Shown in pieces: positions 57,658 to 64,000 of a stretch of DNA of 64,000 nucleotides. The position numbers and the translations under genes are program-made. The stretch comes from Huaxiibacter chinensis. GTDB taxonomy: Bacteria; Pseudomonadota; Gammaproteobacteria; Enterobacterales; Enterobacteriaceae. The notes under the pieces were generated by a model. The model worked only from the letters and a program-made list of their open reading frames with translations, made no database searches and was not told the origin of the DNA. The stretch covers positions 310,001 through 374,000 of the forward strand of contig NZ_JAJVHF010000001.1 of assembly GCF_022171985.1 (NCBI RefSeq), read 5' to 3'. How positions within the stretch are numbered: the stretch's first letter is position 1; each line of letters starts with the position of its first letter.

Positions 57658-57695
57658 TGAAAAAGGGGATGTCGTTAAAGCGGAGGCATCCCCGC
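57658..57695 (-). terminator. Terminator of csgBAC-ymdA
   Basis: On the minus strand GGGGATG ... CATCCCC (15-nt loop) followed by TTTTTC, just below the ymdA stop and before ymdB. Confidence 0.75.
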
Positions 57696-57703
57696 GCAGG
57701 CGT

Positions 57704-58024
57704 CTAGCGATAGTCGATCTGCATTACCGCCAGCGATTTTTCAGGATTAAGGTACTTCATGCTGACCGTCGCCACATTCGGGAAAGCGTTCTCCCCTTTT
57801 AGCGCCGCCGGGTAACTTATCTCCCGCGTCGCTCTTTTCCCCTCTCCTGGACAGGTGAGAGTAAAATTCTGCTGACGGGGGGTCACTTCACAAGGATCTT
57901 CGACAATGGCACCGCGGAAATGAATCACGCCGCCAGGGACCACCGTTGCCGCGAAAGTGGAGGTGAGTGTGCCGGCAACAATGAGACCAGCACCGATAAT
58001 ACATTTTGCTTTGAACGCTACCAT
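57704..58024 (-). CDS. ymdA: YmdA-like secreted protein with a pilin-like core
   Basis: Protein of 106 aa with a signal peptide ending TSTFAATVV. The mature part reads GGVIHFRGAIVEDPCEV and later LTCPGEG, ending AVMQIDYR; the two cysteines and strand pattern resemble the start and end of type 1 pilins, but the protein is shorter than a full pilin. It occupies the position of E. coli ymdA between csgC and ymdB. The ATG at 58024 follows GAGGG by 7 bases. Function unknown. Confidence 0.75.
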   Translation of the reverse strand: MVAFKAKCIIGAGLIVAGTLTSTFAATVVPGGVIHFRGAIVEDPCEVTPRQQNFTLTCPGEGKRATREISYPAALKGENAFPNVATVSMKYLNPEKSLAVMQIDYR

Positions 58025-58137
58025 ATTTAGGCCCTCGATGAGAATCATCCCTGTGGTGTCACGCGCTCCGTATTAACAGCATAGGAACATTCCCCGGGAA
58101 CCGCCAAATTAGTCAAAATATTGATTTCGCGAATATT

Positions 58138-58461
58138 TCATTCGGAGGGTGGCCATTGCTGAGAAAGATGCAACGCCTTGCCATCGGAGACGGTTACCCT
58201 GATTGTTACAGAGTCCTGAGGCCCTATATTTAAACGGAGTCGGGTCAAATCGATGGGCTGATTAGCGGGTATAGATAACGTATTTCGTTGAGTTGAGGTA
58301 CTTTCGCCCCCCTGCCCTTTACGTGAAGAGAGAATGAGCACCTGACAGAGACAAGGTTCAGTGAGGGTGACCTGCGGGATGATGGTTGTCATGTCACCTT
58401 GCTGACTTGTCCTGAAGGTGATTTGGCTGGACAGTGCTGCGAGGAGTAATAAGGTATGCAT
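58138..58461 (-). CDS. csgC: Curli assembly protein CsgC
   Basis: Periplasmic inhibitor of premature CsgA amyloid formation. It is 107 aa (E. coli 110) with a short signal (MHTLLLLAALSSQITF) and the CLCQV CxC motif. The C terminus LHLSQQWPPSE matches. It lies after a strong csgBA terminator, so it is probably made at a low level by read-through. Confidence 0.93.
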   Translation of the reverse strand: MHTLLLLAALSSQITFRTSQQGDMTTIIPQVTLTEPCLCQVLILSSRKGQGGESTSTQRNTLSIPANQPIDLTRLRLNIGPQDSVTIRVTVSDGKALHLSQQWPPSE

Positions 58462-58473
58462 AATAAACTCCCG

Positions 58474-58505
58474 AAAAAAAACAGGGCACAGGCCCTGTTT
58501 TTTGT
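58474..58505 (-). terminator. csgA-csgC intergenic terminator
   Basis: CAGGGC-CTGT-GCCCTG followed on the minus strand by eight Ts. It limits csgC and ymdA relative to the abundant csgBA message. Confidence 0.9.
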
Positions 58506-58520
58506 TGTACCGGTTTAATC

Positions 58521-58976
58521 TTAGTATTGATGAGCTGTGGCGTTGTTGCCAAAGCCAACCTGGGTAACCGACACCGTTGAGCCAGAAGCGGTCTGGTCAA
58601 CAGCTGCACCGTTACCACCACCGTACTGTTTAACCGTCATAGTAGAATCTTTGCTGTTCCACTGATCCAGCGTTGCACTGTTACCAAAGCCTTTTTGCAG
58701 CAGGTCAATGGAGCTGTCGTCAGAACCCTGGCCCACATCCGCACCATTTCCGCCGCCATGCTGGGTAATGGTCAGATCAGAGTTTTTCGCGTCAGTTTGC
58801 AGAGCAACAGCAGAGTTACCGCCACCGTACTGGTAAATACTCAATTCAGAGTTCGGGCCGCTATTATTACCGCCCCAGCCGCCGCCATGACCGCCACCAA
58901 ATTGTGGAACGACACCTGCGAAAGCACTGCCAGAAACTACGATTGCTGCAATTGCTGCCACTTTGAAAAGTTTCAT
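58521..58976 (-). CDS. csgA: Major curlin subunit CsgA
   Basis: Secreted amyloid that forms the curli fibre. It is 151 aa, as in E. coli. The signal peptide ends SGSAFAGVV; an N-terminal Gly-rich stretch (about 22-42) targets it to CsgG. Five imperfect repeats of the form S-x5-Q-x-G-x-G-N-x-A-x3-Q follow, ending ATAHQY. Repeats 1, 2 and 4 contain GGGN and repeats 3 and 5 GFGN, the E. coli pattern. The ATG at 58976 gives the signal start; 40 bp separate it from csgB. Confidence 0.97.
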   Translation of the reverse strand: MKLFKVAAIAAIVVSGSAFAGVVPQFGGGHGGGWGGNNSGPNSELSIYQYGGGNSAVALQTDAKNSDLTITQHGGGNGADVGQGSDDSSIDLLQKGFGNSATLDQWNSKDSTMTVKQYGGGNGAAVDQTASGSTVSVTQVGFGNNATAHQY

Positions 58977-59016
58977 GGTAAACCCCCATCGGATTGATTT
59001 AATAAGTCGCAAACGG

Positions 59017-59472
59017 TTAGCGTTGAATAACGCGAATGGCCATTTGTGACTGTCTCTGTACTACGACTGCTGTTTTCTGCGTACCATACTGCGTAATACT
59101 TGCTCTGTTACCCGACCCTTTCTGGATAATCATTGCGGTATTACCAAAAGCTTCCTGCTTTATATTCGCATCATTGCCGTTCCCGGTCTGATCGATATAA
59201 GCAAGATTGTAAGTCCCTGACTGGTCAACTTTTGCCCTATTGCCACCTCCATCCTGAGAGACAACGGACAGCAATTTAGAACCGCCCTGTCGGACATCCG
59301 CGTTATTACTCACGCCTTGCTGACCAATAATGGCTGCCTGATTATATGAAGACTTGCTTAATTCATTAATCGCGAAGTTATACTCCGAATTAGCCAAATC
59401 CGGACCTGCCGCGATTGCTAACCCAGGCGAACCCAGTAATGTAAACATCATAAATAACGTTCTGTTTTTCAT
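59017..59472 (-). CDS. csgB: Curlin nucleator CsgB
   Basis: Surface-anchored minor curlin that templates CsgA polymerisation. It is 151 aa with a signal peptide ending AIAAGPD. Five repeats carry AAIIGQQGVSNNADVRQGGS, NRAKVDQSGTYNLAYIDQTG and similar units; the last repeat is basic (VVVQRQSQMAIRVIQR) and holds CsgB to the cell surface. First gene of csgBAC; a CsgD box lies upstream. Confidence 0.97.
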   Translation of the reverse strand: MKNRTLFMMFTLLGSPGLAIAAGPDLANSEYNFAINELSKSSYNQAAIIGQQGVSNNADVRQGGSKLLSVVSQDGGGNRAKVDQSGTYNLAYIDQTGNGNDANIKQEAFGNTAMIIQKGSGNRASITQYGTQKTAVVVQRQSQMAIRVIQR

Positions 59473-59577
59473 GTTGTCACCTGGACCTGGTGGTAATTAA
59501 AAGGCTTGTGTAAACGCGGTTCGTTTTTTGTTAACGCTGCGTTACGGTGAAGAGTATGTCCGTCGTAACAACTTTAA

Positions 59578-59588
59578 TATCTCACCCA
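59578..59588 (-). promoter_or_regulatory. CsgD box of csgB
   Basis: TGGGTGAGATA on the minus strand fits the CsgD consensus CGGGKGAGNKA at all but the first base. It lies 106-116 bp before the csgB ATG. Confidence 0.7.
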
Positions 59589-60005
59589 GCAGACTTATTT
59601 TAATATCCAGCGTCACCTCAAAGTATTATTCCGGCCTAAAAAATGCTTTCGCCAGCACGAGTTAGTTATTTTAAATTTTATTTGCATTGTCACTTGCTCT
59701 GCCTTTGCGCACGCTCACAAGACGGCATCAGCCATGACTGTAACGGTATTGCGAGCAGGGATGCTCAGGGTGCTGTGACACATCACGCGATTTCTTAAGA
59801 TGCTTTCGGGGAAATGTAAAGACTTAGCTTTTTTGCGCGAATCACACTTAATCTAAGATTAATCTTAAACCTAAAAAATAATATATTTCAATGCATTACA
59901 TTACTTTGTATGATTTATAAAATGTGTGCAGAGTTATTAAGCTGTACAACTTTCCTATCATTTCTGAACTTTTTAGCCAGGCCGTTTTAACAAATTATTA
60001 TTTAA

Positions 60006-60027
60006 TTTTACATCTTGTTACACGTTT
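60006..60027 (+). promoter_or_regulatory. OmpR site of csgD
   Basis: TTTTACATCTTGTTACACGT TT resembles the E. coli high-affinity OmpR site in the csgD promoter (TTTACAT-N-TTGTTACATG type). It stands just upstream of the promoter expected for the roughly 150-nt csgD leader. Confidence 0.65.
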
Positions 60028-60074
60028 GCCTCTTGCTTAAAATTTTGTAATAGCTAGATTGAAATCAGCAGTAC

Positions 60075-60222
60075 GATTGAATTTTTTAATATTCGCCTCC
60101 GTATCGGAGGTGCTCTTTTGATTCTACACACAGCAGTTCAACATCTGTCAGTGCTTCTGGGGTCCCTCTTTATTCTTAACGAGGGACAGCTGTCAGGCGT
60201 TATAAAAAAGTGGGGTTTCATC
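60075..60222 (+). promoter_or_regulatory. csgD 5'UTR, small-RNA target region
   Basis: The E. coli csgD leader is about 148 nt and is bound by OmrA/B, McaS, RprA, GcvB and RydC. The matching segment here keeps the hairpin CCTCCG-TAT-CGGAGG (60096-60110) and the CAGCTGTCAGGCGT stretch near the start codon. The exact transcript start is inferred. The GGAGG of the hairpin stands 7 nt before an in-frame TTG (60118). Confidence 0.65.
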
Positions 60223-60873
60223 ATGTTTAATGAAGTCCATAGTTTGCATAGCAATTCATTATTGCTGATTACCAAACCATCTTTACAAGCGACCGCTTTA
60301 TTACAGCATTTAAAGCATACGCTGGCCCTGAACGGAAAATTACATAATATTCAACGTTCTTTCGATGATATTGTTTCTGGCAGCATTGTTCTCCTCGATA
60401 TGATGGAAGCGGATAAAAAACTTATCCACTACTGGCAAGATAACTTAAGCAGAAAAAACAATAACATCCGTGTTTTATTATTGAACACGCCTGATGAATA
60501 TCCTTTCCGGGACATTGAAAGCTGGCCTCATATCAACGGCGTGTTTTACGTCAGTGAAGATGAAACGCGGGTCGTGGATGGCCTCCAGGGTATTTTGCGC
60601 GGCGAATGTTACTTCTCGCAAAAACTGGCGAGCTACCTCATCACACACTCCGGAAATTATCGCTACAACAGTTCAGAATCAGCCCTGCTGACGCATCGTG
60701 AGAAAGAGATTCTGAATAAGTTACGTATTGGGGCGTCAAATATCGAAATCGCCCGTTCGTTATTTATCAGCGAAAATACCGTCAAGACTCACCTTTATAA
60801 CCTTTTCAAGAAGATAGCTGTTAAAAATCGGACGCAAGCCGTTTCATGGGCAAACGATAACCTGCGGCGTTAA
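60223..60873 (+). CDS. csgD: Biofilm master regulator CsgD
   Basis: LuxR/FixJ-type activator of csgBAC and of cellulose synthesis through dgcC. It is 216 aa, the E. coli length, from the ATG at 60223. The N-terminal receiver-like domain (about 1-145) lacks a standard phosphoacceptor pattern; the C-terminal helix-turn-helix is [40 protein letters not shown] (in part). The reading frame continues upstream without a stop to a TTG at 60118. It heads csgDEFG. Confidence 0.96.
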   Translation: MFNEVHSLHSNSLLLITKPSLQATALLQHLKHTLALNGKLHNIQRSFDDIVSGSIVLLDMMEADKKLIHYWQDNLSRKNNNIRVLLLNTPDEYPFRDIESWPHINGVFYVSEDETRVVDGLQGILRGECYFSQKLASYLITHSGNYRYNSSESALLTHREKEILNKLRIGASNIEIARSLFISENTVKTHLYNLFKKIAVKNRTQAVSWANDNLRR

Positions 60874-60877
60874 AAGT

Positions 60878-61267
60878 ATGAAACGCATGTTGAACTGGAT
60901 TGCCGCAGCCAGCTTTTTGCTTGCTGCCGGGAATCTCCACGCCGTTGAAGTGGAAGTTCCCGGATTGTTAACCGACCATACTGTCTCCTCTATCGGCCAC
61001 GATTTTTATCGTGCGTTCAGCGATAAATGGGAAAGTGATTACCCCGGTAACTTAACAATCAATGAACGGCCCAGCGCAAGGTGGGGAAGCTGGATAACGA
61101 TCACCGTCAATCAGGACGTTATCTACCAGACTTTTTTATTCCCGACTAAAAGAGACTTTGATCAAAACGTCGCTTTTGCACTGGCACAAACCGAAGATGC
61201 GATAAATCGCCTGCAAATAGATAAAGCGCTTTTAGGCACAGGTGATTTAGCGAAAGATGAATTTTAA
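60878..61267 (+). CDS. csgE: Curli assembly protein CsgE
   Basis: Periplasmic specificity factor that caps the CsgG pore and directs CsgA to it. It is 129 aa, with signal peptide ending [30 protein letters not shown] and [12 protein letters not shown] are near identical to E. coli. It begins 4 bp after csgD. Confidence 0.96.
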   Translation: MKRMLNWIAAASFLLAAGNLHAVEVEVPGLLTDHTVSSIGHDFYRAFSDKWESDYPGNLTINERPSARWGSWITITVNQDVIYQTFLFPTKRDFDQNVAFALAQTEDAINRLQIDKALLGTGDLAKDEF

Positions 61268-61292
61268 TTCAGTCTATTATCCGGAGGCTGTA

Positions 61293-61709
61293 ATGCGTCT
61301 CGCACACACAGTAATTTCCTTAATGCTTATTGCACCATTAAGTTGGGCCGGCACCATGACCTTTCAGTTCCGCAACCCTAACTTTGGCGGCAACCCCAAT
61401 AACGGGGCGTTCATGCTGAATGAAGCACAGGCACAAAATTCCTATAAAGATCCCAGCTATAAAGATGATTTCGGTGTCGAAACCCCGTCTGCGCTGGATA
61501 ACTTTACCCAGGCTATTCAGTCACAAATATTAGGTGGCTTATTAACCAATATTAATACCGGCAAGCCCGGGCGGATGGTTACGAACGACTTTATTGTCGA
61601 TATCGCCAATAAAGACGGGCAATTACAGCTGAATGTCACCGATCGGAAAACCGGCAAAACATCGACCATTCAGGTTTCGGGTTTGCAGTCTTCTTCAACT
61701 GACTTCTAA
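61293..61709 (+). CDS. csgF: Curli assembly protein CsgF
   Basis: Secreted protein that binds the outside of the CsgG pore and helps CsgB nucleate the fibre. It is 138 aa, signal peptide ending LSWAG. The mature N terminus [19 protein letters not shown] is the CsgG-binding segment. The ATG at 61293 follows CCGGAGG; a longer reading that overlaps csgE is not conserved. Confidence 0.96.
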   Translation: MRLAHTVISLMLIAPLSWAGTMTFQFRNPNFGGNPNNGAFMLNEAQAQNSYKDPSYKDDFGVETPSALDNFTQAIQSQILGGLLTNINTGKPGRMVTNDFIVDIANKDGQLQLNVTDRKTGKTSTIQVSGLQSSSTDF

Positions 61710-61735
61710 ACAACAACGAAATAAGGACAATCATC

Positions 61736-62569
61736 ATGCAGCGCTTTCTGATCCTTGTTGCAGTGTGCTTATTGAGCGGTTGTTTAACGGCTCCGCCCAA
61801 AGAAGCCGCTAAGCCAACACTCATGCCCCGGGCCCAAAGTTATCGCGATTTAACCCATCTGCCGATGCCAACCGGTAAGATCTTTGTCTCCGTCTACAAC
61901 ATTCAGGACGAGACGGGTCAGTTTAAACCTTATCCTGCCAGTAACTTCTCGACGGCAGTCCCCCAAAGCGCCACAGCCATGCTGGTCACGGCGTTAAAAG
62001 ATTCACGCTGGTTTATTCCCCTGGAGCGCCAGGGATTACAGAATCTTTTAAATGAACGCAAAATTATCCGTGCCGCGCAGGAAAACGGCACCGTAGGGGT
62101 AAATAACCGCGTACCATTACAGTCGCTCACCGCCGCCAATATTATGGTGGAAGGGTCAATTATTGGCTATGAAAGCAACGTGAAATCCGGAGGCGCGGGC
62201 GCACGTTATTTTGGGATTGGCGCGGACACCCAGTACCAGCTTGACCAGATTGCCGTGAACCTGCGCGTGGTAAATGTCAGCACCGGTGAAATATTATCAT
62301 CGGTTAATACCAGTAAAACGATTCTCTCGTATGAAGTTCAGGCAGGGGTATTCCGCTTCATTGATTACCAGCGTCTGCTGGAAGGTGAAATTGGCTATAC
62401 CTCGAATGAGCCGGTGATGCTGTGTCTGATGTCCGCTATCGAAACGGGCGTGATCTTCCTGATTAACGATGGTATCGATCGCGGCCTGTGGGACCTGCAA
62501 AATAAAAATGAAGTGAAAAACGATATTCTGGTGAAATACCGCGATATGTCGGTGCCTCCGGAATCCTGA
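61736..62569 (+). CDS. csgG: Curli secretion channel CsgG
   Basis: Outer-membrane lipoprotein that forms a nonameric pore for export of CsgA, CsgB and CsgF. It is 277 aa, with lipobox LLSGC and lipidated Cys16. The constriction loop lies in QSYRDLTHLP ... FKPYPASNFSTAVPQSAT, and the transmembrane hairpins at NVKSGGAGARYFGIGADTQY and around YEVQAGVFRFIDYQRLLEGE (quoted in part). Last gene of csgDEFG, ended by a terminator. Confidence 0.97.
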   Translation: MQRFLILVAVCLLSGCLTAPPKEAAKPTLMPRAQSYRDLTHLPMPTGKIFVSVYNIQDETGQFKPYPASNFSTAVPQSATAMLVTALKDSRWFIPLERQGLQNLLNERKIIRAAQENGTVGVNNRVPLQSLTAANIMVEGSIIGYESNVKSGGAGARYFGIGADTQYQLDQIAVNLRVVNVSTGEILSSVNTSKTILSYEVQAGVFRFIDYQRLLEGEIGYTSNEPVMLCLMSAIETGVIFLINDGIDRGLWDLQNKNEVKNDILVKYRDMSVPPES

Positions 62570-62584
62570 TAATAACGCGCATAC

Positions 62585-62617
62585 AAAAAGCGAGGCACAT
62601 TAGCCTCGCTTTTTTAT
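62585..62617. terminator. Bidirectional terminator of csgDEFG and ycdZ
   Basis: AAAAAGCGAGGC-ACATTA-GCCTCGC followed by six Ts, with a matching A-run on the other side. The ycdZ stop codon (62614) sits in the T-run. Confidence 0.88.
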
Positions 62618-63096
62618 TTGCTCACTGCCGTCACGTTTGCTGTTCGCGCCCGCCGGGCGGCGAGCCACAATCCGCTGTTTTTCATGGCGTACCCGAATAC
62701 CAGCCCCAGCATCAGGGAAGGGACAATCAGTTTCCAGTCGCCCTGCCCGGCAAAGGTGGCACAGGCGCCAATAAAGGTGCCAGGCACAAAAGAGAGCAGA
62801 AGATGTTTGGCCTGTACGCACATTAAAAAGGCGACAACGCCGGTCATGACGTAGCTTAAGATCTCCAGATGCGGCGCCAGCGCACTGCCGTGCATGATAA
62901 TCAGGGCCCATGCGACCCCGCTCATCATCGTGCATCCCGAAATGAAGAACCCTTTTACGCCACCCTGCGGGCAGGCAAAATAGGCCGTACAGCCAAGGAA
63001 TCCTGCCCAGCTGAGTAAACCCAGCGACACAGCAACCCATCCCCAGAGACCGGAGAGAAGACCTGTTGTGATGGCAATCGAAAGAAGTATGTTCAT
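62614..63096 (-). CDS. ycdZ: Inner-membrane DUF1097 protein YcdZ
   Basis: Predicted membrane protein of 160 aa with about five hydrophobic helices (for example SIAITTGLLSGLWGWVAVSLGLL and VMTGVVAFLMCVQ, quoted in part); function unknown. The start at 63096 (MNILLSIAITTG) matches E. coli; an ATG three codons upstream and a longer frame are possible. Convergent with csgG. Confidence 0.92.
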   Translation of the reverse strand: MNILLSIAITTGLLSGLWGWVAVSLGLLSWAGFLGCTAYFACPQGGVKGFFISGCTMMSGVAWALIIMHGSALAPHLEILSYVMTGVVAFLMCVQAKHLLLSFVPGTFIGACATFAGQGDWKLIVPSLMLGLVFGYAMKNSGLWLAARRARTANVTAVSK

Positions 63097-63192
63097 GGCG
63101 CGCATCTTATCAGATACGCGCCATGATAATGAGATCGCTCGCACATTATGTGCAAGCTCACTCATTACGTTGCAGAATAAGTGTGATCTAAA

Positions 63193-63747
63193 TCACTCTT
63201 CATTCTCTTCCTGTAAATCATCCCACATGGCGGAAAGCGCTTCGCGCGTCAGCGGTGCCAGGGTTCGCCAGAAAGGCGAAGTGGCATGGGCTTCAATTTT
63301 GCCCAGGAAGGTGCCGCACCAGGGTAAAATATAATCGGCAAATAAGGTTTCCAGCGCGTCGCTTTCGTCATCCCCGGCGTTATCTTCAATCCAGGAAGCA
63401 GCCAGCAGCAAGGTACCAATATGATCGGCGGGAACGTCGGTCAATGGCATACCACGTTCCGATAAAAACGCGCGGACTTCCGCTTCCGTTGCCCCTTCCA
63501 CCCACGAGGAGCGATACGGGGGGACCTTACACTCTTCGCCAATAAACAAGGCGCTATAGTCGGCCGCAATTTGCTGCATATCGCAGCTATTCTGCAGACG
63601 CTGTAGCAACTCGTCCTGCTCTAACGGCCAGTTAGCCGCGAGTTTACCTTCGCGAATCAGCGTGAAAAGCGGGACCAGCAGCGGATCCTGCGGCTGGCGA
63701 TAATAAAGGGTGCCCAACACGCGGCAAAGGATTGAAAACTCGTTCAT
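63193..63747 (-). CDS. ycdY: TorD-family redox chaperone YcdY
   Basis: All-helical chaperone of 184 aa, the E. coli length, of the TorD/DmsD family. In E. coli it stimulates the phosphatase YcdX by helping zinc insertion and is linked to swarming. The family hallmark is in the EECKVPPYRSSWVEG region (E-x-P-PY type) and PADHIGTLLLAASWIED. It is 20 bp below ycdX on the same strand. Confidence 0.94.
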   Translation of the reverse strand: MNEFSILCRVLGTLYYRQPQDPLLVPLFTLIREGKLAANWPLEQDELLQRLQNSCDMQQIAADYSALFIGEECKVPPYRSSWVEGATEAEVRAFLSERGMPLTDVPADHIGTLLLAASWIEDNAGDDESDALETLFADYILPWCGTFLGKIEAHATSPFWRTLAPLTREALSAMWDDLQEENEE

Positions 63748-63767
63748 CTCTTTATTCCATTACACAT

Positions 63768-64000
63768 TTATAATTCGGCAAATTCGCCGATTGGCGCCAT
63801 GCCGCGAGACTCCAGAAAATCGAGCATGCGGCGCGGCGTAACATTCAGAATTTTATCTTCCGGGAAGCCAACGTCGTCCAGTACTTTCCGACATTCGCTA
63901 AAATCACCCAGCGTAAACGCCGTGTGTGAATCCGACCCCAGCGCCACTCTTCCTCCGGCATCCCGTACCGCGGCGGCGATGGCCCGACAGTTGGCCTCGC
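63768..64000 (-). CDS. ycdX: PHP-domain zinc phosphatase YcdX (3' part)
   Basis: C-terminal 76 residues of YcdX, cut by the window edge. The segment [17 protein letters not shown] holds metal-binding Asp and His of the PHP fold, and the protein ends [11 protein letters not shown]. In E. coli YcdX is a trinuclear-zinc phosphatase needed for swarming and works with YcdY. Start and remaining metal ligands are outside the window. Confidence 0.92.
   Translation of the reverse strand, partial: EANCRAIAAAVRDAGGRVALGSDSHTAFTLGDFSECRKVLDDVGFPEDKILNVTPRRMLDFLESRGMAPIGEFAEL

Larger units (their letters stand above)
59473..60222. promoter_or_regulatory. Curli divergent control region (csgBA / csgDEFG)
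   Basis: 750 bp without a gene, A/T-rich in the half next to csgD. It holds the csgB promoter with a CsgD box (59578-59588), an OmpR-type site (60006-60027) and the long csgD leader. In E. coli many regulators (OmpR, CpxR, RstA, IHF, H-NS, MlrA) act here. I could place only the two sites named; no credible small ORF was found. Confidence 0.8.

Noticed and set aside
59734-59778. 14-codon ORF in the csgB-csgD gap
   Set aside because: No ribosome site, no recognisable peptide, and it lies in a region known for regulator binding.

Overview
The window is a chromosomal core region of an Enterobacteriaceae genome close to Enterobacter, Lelliottia or Leclercia. The genus is inferred from protein resemblance and gene order only. 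Nearly every gene is a close match in length and sequence to its Escherichia coli K-12 counterpart, and the order from fhuE to ycdX is the E. coli order read on the opposite strand. No tRNA, rRNA, insertion sequence, prophage, CRISPR array or toxin-antitoxin pair was seen.

Layout. 1-2400: fhuE, a ferric-siderophore receptor. 2400-14800: one long leftward run, yceD-rpmF-plsX-fabH-fabD-fabG-acpP-fabF-pabC-mltG-tmk-holB-tatD-ptsG. It joins fatty acid and phospholipid synthesis to a ribosomal protein, folate, dTMP, DNA polymerase III, cell wall and glucose uptake, with internal hairpins after acpP, fabF and tatD. 14900-20300: yceF (maf), rluC and rne with its long autoregulatory leader. 20320-22600: a divergent LysR regulator and MFS exporter placed between rne and flgL, where K-12 has nothing; this is the only clear accessory insertion. 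22600-34150: the flagellar flg cluster. flgBCDEFGHIJ and flgKL run leftward and flgAMN rightward, with a readable FlhDC operator pair and two sigma-28 promoters. 34200-38000: murJ, mviM, yceH, rimJ (leftward). 38300-45750: mdtH, grxB, yceB, pyrC, dinI, bssS, solA, yceO, yceJ, yceI (rightward). 45800-50070: trhO, lpxL, mdtG, msyB, yceK. 50100-55600: osmoregulated periplasmic glucan genes opgH, opgG, opgC. 55640-57600: clsC, ymdB. 57700-62570: curli genes, ymdA-csgC-csgA-csgB leftward and csgD-csgE-csgF-csgG rightward across a 750-bp control region. 62600-64000: ycdZ, ycdY and the 3' end of ycdX, which runs off the window.

The genes are mainly envelope, motility and biofilm functions (flagella, curli, glucans, LpxL, MurJ, ClsC) beside essential lipid and RNA metabolism. 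All coding regions appear intact; no frameshift was found.

I found no undescribed multi-gene system. The points most worth checking are regulatory: a near-perfect Fur box before yceJ-yceI; a consensus sigma-70 promoter whose predicted start lies almost on the yceD start codon, beneath an upstream terminator-like hairpin; a csgD leader in which a TTG codon with an ideal ribosome site is in frame with CsgD; a possible flgL 3'UTR small RNA; and the LysR/MFS pair with a perfect 7-3-7 palindrome between its genes. Comparisons with E. coli rest on remembered sequences, not on a database search.
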